Shown: positions 1 to 5,139 of the stretch, piece after piece
Layout: each line of letters begins with the position of its first letter
Position numbering within the stretch: the stretch's first letter is position 1
Source: Candidatus Nitrosopolaris nunavutensis
GTDB taxonomy: Archaea > Thermoproteota > Nitrososphaeria > Nitrososphaerales > Nitrososphaeraceae
Direction: 5' to 3'
DNA length: 5,139 nt
Assembly (NCBI GenBank): GCA_002501855.1
Contig: DAOM01000188.1
Coordinates: forward strand, 1-5,139
The notes under the pieces: model-generated
The model's database searches: none
What the model was told of the DNA's origin: nothing
Seen by the model: only the letters and a program-made list of their open reading frames with translations
Position numbers and translations under genes: made by a program

Positions 1-2
1 AA

Positions 3-1106
3 GTACGAATCCCCCTTTTATTTATAGGGAGTATTGTAGTCATAATAATATTAATTATGCAGAATAATAGCTTTGAATATGAGTATCGAGAGAGCTTAAA
101 GTCGCTTGCTGACGCCAAGAAGATTACACAAAATCAATTAGATCATTTCATAAGAAGAGGAATTCAGAGTATATCTCCAACCAACGACTTTGACTTAAAA
201 TCCTTAGGAAAAATGCTGCCAAGAATCGTTATAGGTGCATCCGATGATTATATTAATAGAATGAAAGTTCCTTACCAGGCAACAAGCTATATTGCAGCAA
301 ACACAAAAGCTCCTGACAATTCGTACATTTACAAAATTCCAGGCAAGAATGCTGGAGGCGTGGTACAATTGTCTGGAGGTAAGAGAAAATCCGGTGACAA
401 TGCTTTTGCTTCTGTTAATAGAATATTGATAGGATATAAGGCAATAATGGTGAGTGCAGTTAATTTAATGGCAAACAAGAATCAGATATGGAATTGGCAG
501 TTCTTTGGGAATAACTTTAAAGAATCTAATCTAGATATTTATAAGGATTTACTTAAACTAGAACTAATTAAAAAAAGGTCAAAGAATTTTTACTATATTG
601 TAATAGCTCGCTCTGATAAAACCTTCAAACGAGTGAACTTACTGGAAGAATATAAGAAAAATGAGATAGCTGTTCTTAATCCAAATAACAAAATAAAGGT
701 AATATTTGTAACTTCTCAAAGTGGATATGACTATGCTGTCAAGACAATACCTGAATCCGATCTCGTAAACTATATTATAACTGGAGAAGAATTTGTTATC
801 TATAGAGCTATGTTGACTTTAAGAAAGAAATACAATGTAGATATCATGTTAAATGATGGAGGCAGAATGATGTCTAATGGGGTTAGGGATGCAGGACTTT
901 TAGGTGAAGAAAGAGTAACATTAGAACCATATCCAGGGAATGGACTATTGCCTAATCAGATAGATCCTAGTTCGATACTAGGGAAGAAAGGAATTGGTTT
1001 AGATGAAAATGAAGTAGAAGGAACCATATTGATACATTCTAATGAAATTGATGATGAAAGGGCCAATGTTTATCTTTATCCATTAGATGAGCAAAAAATA
1101 ATCTAG
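3..1106 (+). CDS. Membrane-anchored protein with RibD C-terminal/DHFR-like reductase domain, 5'-partial
   Basis: The frame is open to the left window edge. An ATG stands at 57, but the 18 codons before it have no stop and read as a hydrophobic segment (IPLLFIGSIVVIIILI) preceded by an arginine, so the true start probably lies upstream. T fills codon position 2 in 14 of those 18 codons, against 3 at position 1 and 5 at position 3, which is typical of a coded membrane helix. Numbered from the ATG, residues 178-294 resemble the second half of a RibD-C/DHFR-like domain: a strand (YYIVIARSD), a second strand (IKVIFVTS), the nucleotide-site-like DGG at 267-269, then AGLLGEERVTLEPYP at 279-293. The family reduces pyrimidine or pterin substrates with NADPH. 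Residues 1-120 are not recognised. Positive residues before the helix suggest the domain faces outward, which is odd for an NADPH enzyme, so the substrate and even the enzymatic role are open. The gene ends with tandem TAG TAA. Confidence 0.75.
   Translation, partial: VRIPLLFIGSIVVIIILIMQNNSFEYEYRESLKSLADAKKITQNQLDHFIRRGIQSISPTNDFDLKSLGKMLPRIVIGASDDYINRMKVPYQATSYIAANTKAPDNSYIYKIPGKNAGGVVQLSGGKRKSGDNAFASVNRILIGYKAIMVSAVNLMANKNQIWNWQFFGNNFKESNLDIYKDLLKLELIKKRSKNFYYIVIARSDKTFKRVNLLEEYKKNEIAVLNPNNKIKVIFVTSQSGYDYAVKTIPESDLVNYIITGEEFVIYRAMLTLRKKYNVDIMLNDGGRMMSNGVRDAGLLGEERVTLEPYPGNGLLPNQIDPSSILGKKGIGLDENEVEGTILIHSNEIDDERANVYLYPLDEQKII
17..31 (+). promoter_or_regulatory. TATA-like element, alternative promoter for an ATG-57 start
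   Basis: TTTATTTATA followed by GGGAG sits 25-40 nt before the ATG at 57 and could be a TATA box for a nearly leaderless transcript. I favour the alternative, that this stretch is coding for a membrane helix, because its codon-position bias is strong. It is listed so that both start models are visible. Confidence 0.2.
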
Positions 1107-1375
1107 TAATAAATGACTATAAATATAAAAAGAGGCTAATCAGTCAAAAAGTTGCCAAATAACCACCATTTTTATCATACGATTATCGTGCAGATGATTC
1201 TAGCCTGCGACGTTGACCAAGACCAGACCATACGGTAGCACCACCGGTTTTTGGACACGTAAGATAATAGTCTCTGATAATTGATACGAAATCGATAAAG
1301 AAAAAAATGAAGCAGGAACTGAATAAACAAAAAAGTCTACTCTCTGCGTTTATTTTCGTTTAAAATCAACTATGA
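1107..1375. other. Non-coding or degenerate stretch between the reductase-like gene and the kinase remnant
   Basis: No frame on either strand gives a convincing gene here. The left third is AT-rich. The centre (about 1200-1260) is near 55% GC, well above its surroundings. The right third is A-rich. The frame containing KINYEL (codons 1362-1379, just before the readable kinase remnant) may be eroded kinase sensor sequence, since the frame changes again near 1376. I could not align anything further upstream to the kinase. No T-tract terminator is seen after the gene ending at 1106. Confidence 0.5.
1179..1259. other. GC-rich, hairpin-forming island (possible structured RNA or element remnant)
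   Basis: A perfect 11-bp palindrome ACGATTATCGT lies at 1179-1189. It overlaps a hairpin of CGTGCAG (1187-1193) with CTGC-g-ACG (1205-1212), which has one bulged base and an 11-nt loop. Next come three GACCA copies (1215-1219, 1221-1225, 1226-1230), a small ACC-ATAC-GGT stem (1227-1236), and an outer pairing of CCAAGACC (1217-1224) with GGTTTTTGG (1246-1254). On the minus strand a D-arm-like TGGTCTGGTCTTGG and an anticodon-stem-like GCAG/CTGC can be read, but there is no T-arm. It could be a non-coding RNA, a degraded tRNA or a mobile-element end. None of these is proven. Confidence 0.3.
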
Positions 1376-2450
1376 GCTTTATATCATTTTCTACCCAATT
1401 CAGCACATAGTATTGTCGAATATACCGGTACTCAAATCACAATCCTAGTAGTCGATAGAAACGTTTCATTAGTAATGGAAATAAGAGATGATTCAAGAAA
1501 CACTTTTGATGAAGCAATATGATTATCAACATATTATAATAGTAAACCTGGAGTTTTGTCTTACGTTGCCATATTTGAGAATTTATGGAAACAAACGAAA
1601 TTATATGCAAATATCAAGAAATCACATGAACAATTAGAAGTCCATGCTAAGACTCAGAAAGAGTTTATCAACAAGCAGCACACGAGTTAAGAACGTCTAT
1701 TCAACCCATAGTTGGTTTGTCGCAACTTCTTCTTTCGAAGACAGGAAACATTGAGGAGTACAATGAATTACTCTATACTATTAATAGAAATGCAAAAAGA
1801 TTGAGTCGGCTTACAGACGATATATTAGATGCTACAAAAATTGAAAGTAGTCATTAGAACTAAAGAAAGAAGGGTTCAATCTAAACGACGTAATAATAAA
1901 TTCTATGGATGATATGATTTTAAGTAGAGACTTTAACGGTGAAAATGTACGGTTATTATACGATCCCCAAGATATTTTAGTAGAAGCAGACAAAGGGAGA
2001 ATGACTCAAGTTTTTTCTAATCTTCTAAGTAATGCTGTTCAATTCACAAAACACGGCAGTATAACCATCACATCAGAGGCAAGGGATGGCCAACTCATAG
2101 TCTGTATAAAGGATACGGGGCCTGGCATGCATCCTGAAATATTATCTAGGCTATTTACAAAATTTGCCACAAAATCTATTACAGGAAGCACTGGATTGGG
2201 TCTTTTCATATCAAAAAGCATAATCGAGGCACATGGTGGCAGGATATGGGCAGAAAACAACAAAGGCGATATCATCGGTAATAGCACGGGAGCTACATTC
2301 GTATTTAATCTACCAATTAGGGACAGAAAGATGAAAAAAATCATTTCGGATACTTGGTTAATATTAAGAAAAAGTTTAAAAAATACTTGTGGATTTGATT
2401 TACTTAGCGATTGGAAATCTAAAAATCATACTGTACTATTAACCAAATGA
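1376..2450 (+). pseudogene. Decayed sensor histidine kinase (nonsense codon plus two frameshifts)
   Basis: Four successive pieces read as one kinase. Codons 1376-1519 give the end of a sensor region (TQITILVVDRNVSLVMEIRD, then DSRNTFDEAI). A TGA at 1520-1522 stands where GGA (Gly) would be expected. The same frame then continues (LSTYYNSKPGVLSYVAIF, ENLWKQTKLY) to QKEFIN. One base is missing at 1673-1674, after which the frame gives the phosphoacceptor helix AAHELRTSIQPIVGLSQLL with His at 1681-1683. The usual HELRTP proline is Ser. The helix runs on to DDILDATKIESSH. A second single-base loss at 1855-1856 (TTA to TA) creates a TAG, and the next frame carries LELKKEGFNLNDVI and the ATPase domain. 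Intact members autophosphorylate the His and pass phosphate to a response regulator. No partner is seen nearby. Further damage lies before 1376, so the original start cannot be placed. Confidence 0.88.
1905..2450 (+). CDS. Surviving C-terminal ORF of the decayed kinase: HATPase_c domain fragment
   Basis: This 181-codon ORF is the ATP-binding half of the decayed kinase. All nucleotide-binding boxes are intact: N box around SNLLSNAVQFT (Asn43), G1 box DTGPG (70-74), F box LFTKF (83-87) and G2 box GSTGLGL (94-100), followed by SKSIIEAHGGRIWAEN. The ATG at 1905 is an internal Met of the ancestral protein. No Shine-Dalgarno or clear TATA box precedes it, so independent expression is uncertain. Related kinases normally stop shortly after the final strand (here FVFNLPI, ending at residue 138). 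The extra 43 residues look like read-through into non-coding DNA after loss of the original stop. Without the His-bearing dimerisation domain it cannot work as a normal sensor kinase. Gene callers will probably annotate it as a short HAMP-less kinase or ATP-binding protein. Confidence 0.6.
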   Translation: MDDMILSRDFNGENVRLLYDPQDILVEADKGRMTQVFSNLLSNAVQFTKHGSITITSEARDGQLIVCIKDTGPGMHPEILSRLFTKFATKSITGSTGLGLFISKSIIEAHGGRIWAENNKGDIIGNSTGATFVFNLPIRDRKMKKIISDTWLILRKSLKNTCGFDLLSDWKSKNHTVLLTK

Positions 2451-2458
2451 GTAGTTAT

Positions 2459-2483
2459 AATGATAAGTCAGCCTCCTATCATT
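2459..2483. repeat. Inverted repeat between convergent genes
   Basis: AATGATA at 2459-2465 is complementary to TATCATT at 2477-2483 across an 11-nt loop, lying between the stop of the kinase remnant and the stop of acs. No strong T-tract follows on either strand. The nearest is a five-T run on the minus strand, within the kinase-remnant tail about 65 nt past the acs stop. It may help end convergent transcripts, but the stem is short and AT-rich. Confidence 0.25.
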
Positions 2484-2489
2484 GCTCCG

Positions 2490-4457
2490 TTAACCAATCG
2501 CTTTATGCAAATCATCATAAGCTTGCCTTACTTCTTCTATTGATGTTCCATCCTCCAATGTACTTACATCGCCTATTGTCGATGACCCGCTTGATATCGA
2601 TTTCAGTAATCTACGCATTATTTTTCCGCTTCTAGTTTTTGGAAGCTTATTGACAAAATAAATTTCACCAGGTGTTGCAATTGGCCCTACTGTCTCTCTA
2701 ATATGATTAACAAGTTCATTTCGTAACTGTTGTTCAGATACTGTCGCGAATTCTGTACGCAATACCAAAAATGCAATTATCAATTCTCCTTTTTTCTCAT
2801 CTGGCCTACTGGTCACTGCTGCTTCCGCAATTGCTCGGTGTGAGACAAACGCACTTTCCAACTCCATTGTACCCAACCTGTGTCCTGCTATCTTAAGTAC
2901 ATCATCCGATCTGCCTAGCAACCAAAGATATCCATCGGTATCATAAAGTGCGTAGTCGCCAGTAAAGTACATGTTGTTGTCGAATTTTCTCCAATAGGTG
3001 TTCTGGTATTTTTCATCATCTCTCCAAAGTGTCATCAGCATTCCTGGCCATGGTTTTCTAACTACCAAGAATCCTTTTTTGTCTGGGGTTACTGGTTTTC
3101 CGTTCTCATCTACAACGACTGCATCTATTCCGGGCAAGGAAAAGGTACCAGAACCGGGTTTCATTGGGACGATTTCAATGCCAGGACACGCACTTATCAT
3201 GATGCCTCCTGTTTCAGTTTGCCACCATGTATCAACAATAGGACAATTTTCCTTTCCAATAGTTCTAAAATACCACATCCATACCTCTGGATTTATCGGC
3301 TCACCAACGGTACCCAATAGACGTAGTGAGGATAAATCAAAAGAATTAGGAATACTATTTCCGAATTTAATATACATTCGAAGAGCAGTAGGAGTGGTAT
3401 ATAGAATTGTGGCGCCGTGCTTTTCAACTATATCCCAATATCTATCAGGTTTCGGATAATCTGGCGCTCCTTCATACATTATCTGGGTAACACCATGCAT
3501 TAGCGGCGCATAAACGATGTAGCTATGACCTGTTACCCATCCAATATCAGCAGTACAAAAGAAAATGTCTTTGTTTGTAAAATCAAAAACCCATTTAGCT
3601 GTTGCGTATAGATGGGTCAAATAGCCACCAGTGCTGTGTACGACACCTTTAGGCTTGCCTGTCGTACCGGACGTATATAGAATATACAACGGGTGCGTAC
3701 TCTCTATAATTTCTGGCTCACAATATGGTCGGGCATCTTCAATTATCTCGTGCCACCATAAATCTTTTGGACCCATCGTAATGTTATTTAATGCTCTTTT
3801 CAAGACGACAACATGTTCGATTGAAGAAGAAAGAGGAATCGCTTCGTCTACAACTTTTTTCAATTCAACAAGTTTTCCCCTTCTAAAGCCTGCATCGGCA
3901 GTTATTACCACTCTCGAATTTGAGTCATTTACTCTATCGGATAATGCCTGCGCGCTGAAGCCAGAGAACACAACGGTATGTATTGCCCCAATTCTTGCAC
4001 ATGCCAACATAGCGATTGGAAGTTCTGGCACCATGGGAAGATAAATTGTAACACGGTCACCTTTCTTGACTCCGAGATTTTTTAGGGCACTGGCAAACTT
4101 GTTAACAGAACGATATAGTTGAGAATAGGTAAATGATCTGCTTTCCTTATTTTCAGCTTCCCAGATTATGGCAGCCTTGTTTTTTAAATCAGAATCTACG
4201 TGTCTATCAAGACAATTGACAGATGCATTTAATGCACCACCAACGAACCATTTGTAGAATGGATGGTCGTTCGAGTCTAATACTTTGTCCGACTGTTTAA
4301 ACCAAATGAGATTTTTCGCTTGCTCTCCCCAGAATTGCTCAGGGTCTTCCAAAGCTTGACTTCTCATTTTATCTAGTTTTTTTCCCTGTAAGCTTACTTT
4401 GACTTTTTCACTCTCCTCATATATCCTAGATAAATCGATAAAATTTTGATCAGTCAT
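2490..4457 (-). CDS. acs: Acetyl-CoA synthetase, AMP-forming
   Basis: It activates acetate with ATP to acetyl-AMP and then forms acetyl-CoA in the cytoplasm. Length is 655 residues, close to the usual 650. Numbered from the ATG at 4457: N-terminal ACS domain with FYKWFVGGALNASVNCLDRH (67-86); phosphate loop YTSGTTGKPKG (261-271); acyl-pocket region WVTGHSY (307-313); TVGEP (383-387); DTWWQTETGG (409-418); YFTGDY (497-502); hinge GRSDDVLK (515-522); C-terminal PKTRSGKIMRR (606-616) with the catalytic, potentially acetylated Lys612. Val308, Thr309, Val384 and Trp412 match the four residues of the Salmonella Acs acetate pocket, the Trp being the one that restricts substrates to acetate and propionate. 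An in-frame TTG at 4481 would add a leader LFILFLSL, which I reject because the family starts near MTDQNF. The gene is monocistronic and undamaged. The related paralogue role of propionyl- or 3-hydroxypropionyl-CoA synthetase is less likely given this pocket. Confidence 0.96.
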   Translation of the reverse strand: MTDQNFIDLSRIYEESEKVKVSLQGKKLDKMRSQALEDPEQFWGEQAKNLIWFKQSDKVLDSNDHPFYKWFVGGALNASVNCLDRHVDSDLKNKAAIIWEAENKESRSFTYSQLYRSVNKFASALKNLGVKKGDRVTIYLPMVPELPIAMLACARIGAIHTVVFSGFSAQALSDRVNDSNSRVVITADAGFRRGKLVELKKVVDEAIPLSSSIEHVVVLKRALNNITMGPKDLWWHEIIEDARPYCEPEIIESTHPLYILYTSGTTGKPKGVVHSTGGYLTHLYATAKWVFDFTNKDIFFCTADIGWVTGHSYIVYAPLMHGVTQIMYEGAPDYPKPDRYWDIVEKHGATILYTTPTALRMYIKFGNSIPNSFDLSSLRLLGTVGEPINPEVWMWYFRTIGKENCPIVDTWWQTETGGIMISACPGIEIVPMKPGSGTFSLPGIDAVVVDENGKPVTPDKKGFLVVRKPWPGMLMTLWRDDEKYQNTYWRKFDNNMYFTGDYALYDTDGYLWLLGRSDDVLKIAGHRLGTMELESAFVSHRAIAEAAVTSRPDEKKGELIIAFLVLRTEFATVSEQQLRNELVNHIRETVGPIATPGEIYFVNKLPKTRSGKIMRRLLKSISSGSSTIGDVSTLEDGTSIEEVRQAYDDLHKAIG

Positions 4458-4525
4458 CAGTGATAAGAAAAGTATAAACAATTCTTAAAGTGTTTGGTTG
4501 GATATGCTTGTGCGTAAAACAATCT

Positions 4526-4544
4526 CTAGACCATTGTGATCTAG
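4526..4544. promoter_or_regulatory. Imperfect palindrome, candidate operator for acs
   Basis: The 19-bp sequence CTAGACCATTGTGATCTAG has 7 of 9 position pairs complementary, with perfect CTAGA/TCTAG outer arms. It lies immediately downstream of the predicted acs TATA box and over the predicted transcription start, where a bound repressor would block transcription. The factor is unknown. The adjacent divergent winged-helix protein is a natural candidate only because of its position. Confidence 0.35.
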
Positions 4545-4549
4545 CACAA

Positions 4550-4560
4550 CTTATATACTA
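4550..4560 (-). promoter_or_regulatory. Probable TATA box for acs
   Basis: On the minus strand the sequence reads TAGTATATAAG, preceded by a purine-containing stretch (AAAGAAGCAC) that could serve as a BRE. Archaeal spacing of about 26 nt would put the transcription start near 4528 and leave a leader of about 70 nt before the ATG at 4457. No Shine-Dalgarno is seen in that leader. A second TATA-like GTTTATAC (minus strand, 4472-4479) is too close to the ATG to drive it. Confidence 0.5.
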
Positions 4561-4646
4561 AAAGTGCTTCTTTATTGGTATTCTTAAGATTTCACAGATA
4601 AAAATGTAATGTTTATCCGGAACCTTGTTATTACAAAATGTGTCAA

Positions 4647-4656
4647 TATATTAAAA
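4647..4656 (+). promoter_or_regulatory. TATA box for the winged-helix gene
   Basis: TATATTAAAA is centred about 31 nt before the GTG at 4682. The predicted transcription start therefore falls only about 5 nt before the start codon, giving an essentially leaderless mRNA, as is common in these archaea. This spacing supports GTG at 4682 as the true start. Confidence 0.55.
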
Positions 4657-4681
4657 TAAACAAATCCAGTGTATTTTAATT

Positions 4682-4945
4682 GTGAAATACAGAAGTAGAA
4701 CAGAAATAGTAGCGATGATCCTAGAGGCAGCAAACGGCGGGGCTACAAAGACAAAAATCATGTACAAGGCCTTTCTTAGCTATGCACAGCTACGGGAATA
4801 TCTTTCCGTACTCATCGAGAACACTTTGTTAGAGTACTTGGAGGGGTCCCAGACGTACAAAACAACGGAGAAGGGATTAAATTTCCTAAAGATGCACAAC
4901 GAGATAGGCGAACTTTTGCAGACTTCAACAAGCCAAGGAAAATAG
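4682..4945 (+). CDS. Small winged helix-turn-helix DNA-binding protein
   Basis: This is an 87-residue, GTG-initiated protein made of one winged-helix domain. Helix 1 covers about 5-17 (SRTEIVAMILEAAN). The GGATKTKIMYKAFLS turn and helix follow at 19-33, then the recognition helix YAQLREYLSVLIENTL at 34-49. The beta wing LEYLEGSQTYKTTEKG covers 50-65 and a C-terminal helix lies near 66-80. The K(Y/F)RSR-EI-A-IL-AA-GGATKT-IMY pattern is characteristic of a very numerous class of small archaeal regulators in Nitrososphaeria (HTH_45/ArnR1-like, from memory). Such proteins usually bind DNA as dimers through the C-terminal helix. The target is unknown. It is divergent from acs, so the shared upstream region is the first place to look for binding. 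The start is supported by the leaderless-type promoter spacing. Confidence 0.9.
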   Translation: MKYRSRTEIVAMILEAANGGATKTKIMYKAFLSYAQLREYLSVLIENTLLEYLEGSQTYKTTEKGLNFLKMHNEIGELLQTSTSQGK

Positions 4946-4956
4946 GATAAATAATA

Positions 4957-4990
4957 CCTTTTTTCTTACATTTTTCTCTTTTTCTTTGTT
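4957..4990 (+). terminator. T-rich terminator after the winged-helix gene
   Basis: Successive T tracts (4959-4964, 4971-4975 and 4979-4983, with further Ts to 4990) begin 14 nt after the TAG. No stem-loop is needed. Archaeal RNA polymerase terminates at such U-rich runs on the coding strand. Confidence 0.6.
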
Positions 4991-5016
4991 TGTATAGCGT
5001 TGTTTGTATAGCGTTG
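4986..5016. repeat. 14-bp perfect tandem duplication
   Basis: TGTTTGTATAGCGT occurs at 4987-5000 and again at 5001-5014 without a mismatch. The 14-bp period continues one base to the left and two to the right, about 2.2 copies in all. It sits between the convergent winged-helix gene and the gene ending at 5023. It is probably a recent slippage duplication. Confidence 0.85.
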
Positions 5017-5022
5017 AAAAAT

Positions 5023-5139
5023 TTATTCGTTTTGAATTACCTGGTTCAGCCAACTTGCGTCTGAATCTGATTCACGTTTAGTAGTTTTCGTTATTATTTT
5101 ACCCTCACTAGAATTTTCAGTTGCGGTATTATCAGTTGC
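5023..5139 (-). CDS. C-terminal end of an unidentified protein (5' part outside the window)
   Basis: The minus strand is open from the right edge for 38 codons and ends with TAA at 5023-5025. The visible residues start ATDNTATENSSEGKIITKTT, then a short KRESDSD stretch, and end with ASWLNQVIQNE. The first part is rich in Thr, Ser, Asn and Lys and looks disordered. The last dozen residues could form a short amphipathic helix around Trp30 and Leu31. This is typical of a flexible tail after a folded domain, but no family can be named from it. It is convergent with the winged-helix gene, which ends 77 bp away. Codon usage is AT-rich like its neighbours. Confidence 0.65.
   Translation of the reverse strand, partial: ATDNTATENSSEGKIITKTTKRESDSDASWLNQVIQNE

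Noticed and set aside
1185..1250. Minus-strand tRNA-like 5' half (D-arm-like and anticodon-stem-like)
   Set aside because: The anticodon loop would be 9 nt or more, no T-arm GGTTCRA follows, and no acceptor stem closes. At most a remnant.
1186..1359. Minus-strand open frame of 58 codons containing CPKTGGATVWSGLGQRRR
   Set aside because: It has no ATG, GTG or TTG start, no family match that I know, and it coincides with the hairpin-rich island. Probably chance.
1291..1365. Small plus-strand frame MKQELNKQKSLLSAFIFV around 1307-1363
   Set aside because: It is only 18 codons long, with no promoter and no resemblance to kinase sensor sequence that I could support.
2039..2344. 101-codon minus-strand ORF inside the kinase ATPase domain
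   Set aside because: It lies antisense to a segment with unmistakable histidine-kinase boxes and has no recognisable motif.
2440..2497. Direct repeat TTAACCAA at 2440-2447 and 2490-2497
   Set aside because: An 8-bp AT-rich repeat with one copy inside acs is expected by chance. There is no transposase or other sign of an insertion between the copies.
2447..2635. 62-codon plus-strand ORF across the acs 3' end
   Set aside because: It is antisense to the conserved C-terminus of acs, and its composition is that of a shadow frame.
2998..3459. 153-codon plus-strand ORF within acs
   Set aside because: It is antisense to the core of Acs, including the DTWWQTETGG region. No independent evidence supports it.
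3631..4044. 137-codon plus-strand ORF within acs
   Set aside because: It is antisense to the Acs phosphate-loop region and is a reading-frame shadow.
4458..4481. TTG at 4481 as the acs start, giving 663 residues
   Set aside because: The eight added residues are unlike the family N-terminus. The ATG at 4457 is stronger and gives the expected length.

Overview
The window looks like chromosomal DNA of an AT-rich, soil-type ammonia-oxidising archaeon (Nitrososphaeria/Thaumarchaeota). Low GC fits a Nitrosocosmicus-like genome better than Nitrososphaera proper. Three things support this: a short winged-helix protein of a type common in these genomes, a histidine kinase whose core resembles the expanded Nitrososphaera/Nitrosocosmicus kinases, and archaeal promoter style (TATA boxes, no Shine-Dalgarno, short leaders). 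Placement is from memory of families, not from a search.

Layout. (1) 1-1106, plus: a gene already open at the window edge. Its first visible codons encode a strong transmembrane segment, followed by a domain whose C-terminal half resembles the RibD C-terminal/dihydrofolate-reductase-like fold. (2) 1107-1375: no convincing gene. It holds a GC-rich, hairpin-forming island (about 1179-1260). (3) 1376-2450, plus: a decayed sensor histidine kinase in three reading frames, with one nonsense codon and two single-base deletions that I can place exactly. The ATPase domain survives as an ORF (1905-2450) with its N, G1, F and G2 boxes intact. (4) 2490-4457, minus: an intact AMP-forming acetyl-CoA synthetase (acs), convergent with the kinase remnant. 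(5) 4458-4681: a divergent promoter region with a TATA box for each flanking gene and an imperfect dyad over the predicted acs transcription start. (6) 4682-4945, plus: a winged-helix DNA-binding protein starting with GTG, followed by a T-rich terminator and a 14-bp tandem duplication. (7) 5023-5139, minus: the last 38 codons of a gene entering from the right.

How the genes relate. No operon is evident and every gene has its own orientation or promoter. Acs would activate acetate to acetyl-CoA and so feed central carbon metabolism. The winged-helix gene shares a divergent promoter region with acs, which makes it a candidate but unproven regulator of it. The kinase is probably dead as a full-length sensor. 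I do not see a defence island, CRISPR array, intact transposon or obvious multi-gene novel system. The most unusual items are the membrane-anchored reductase-like protein, the GC-rich structured island and the clearly readable kinase decay.
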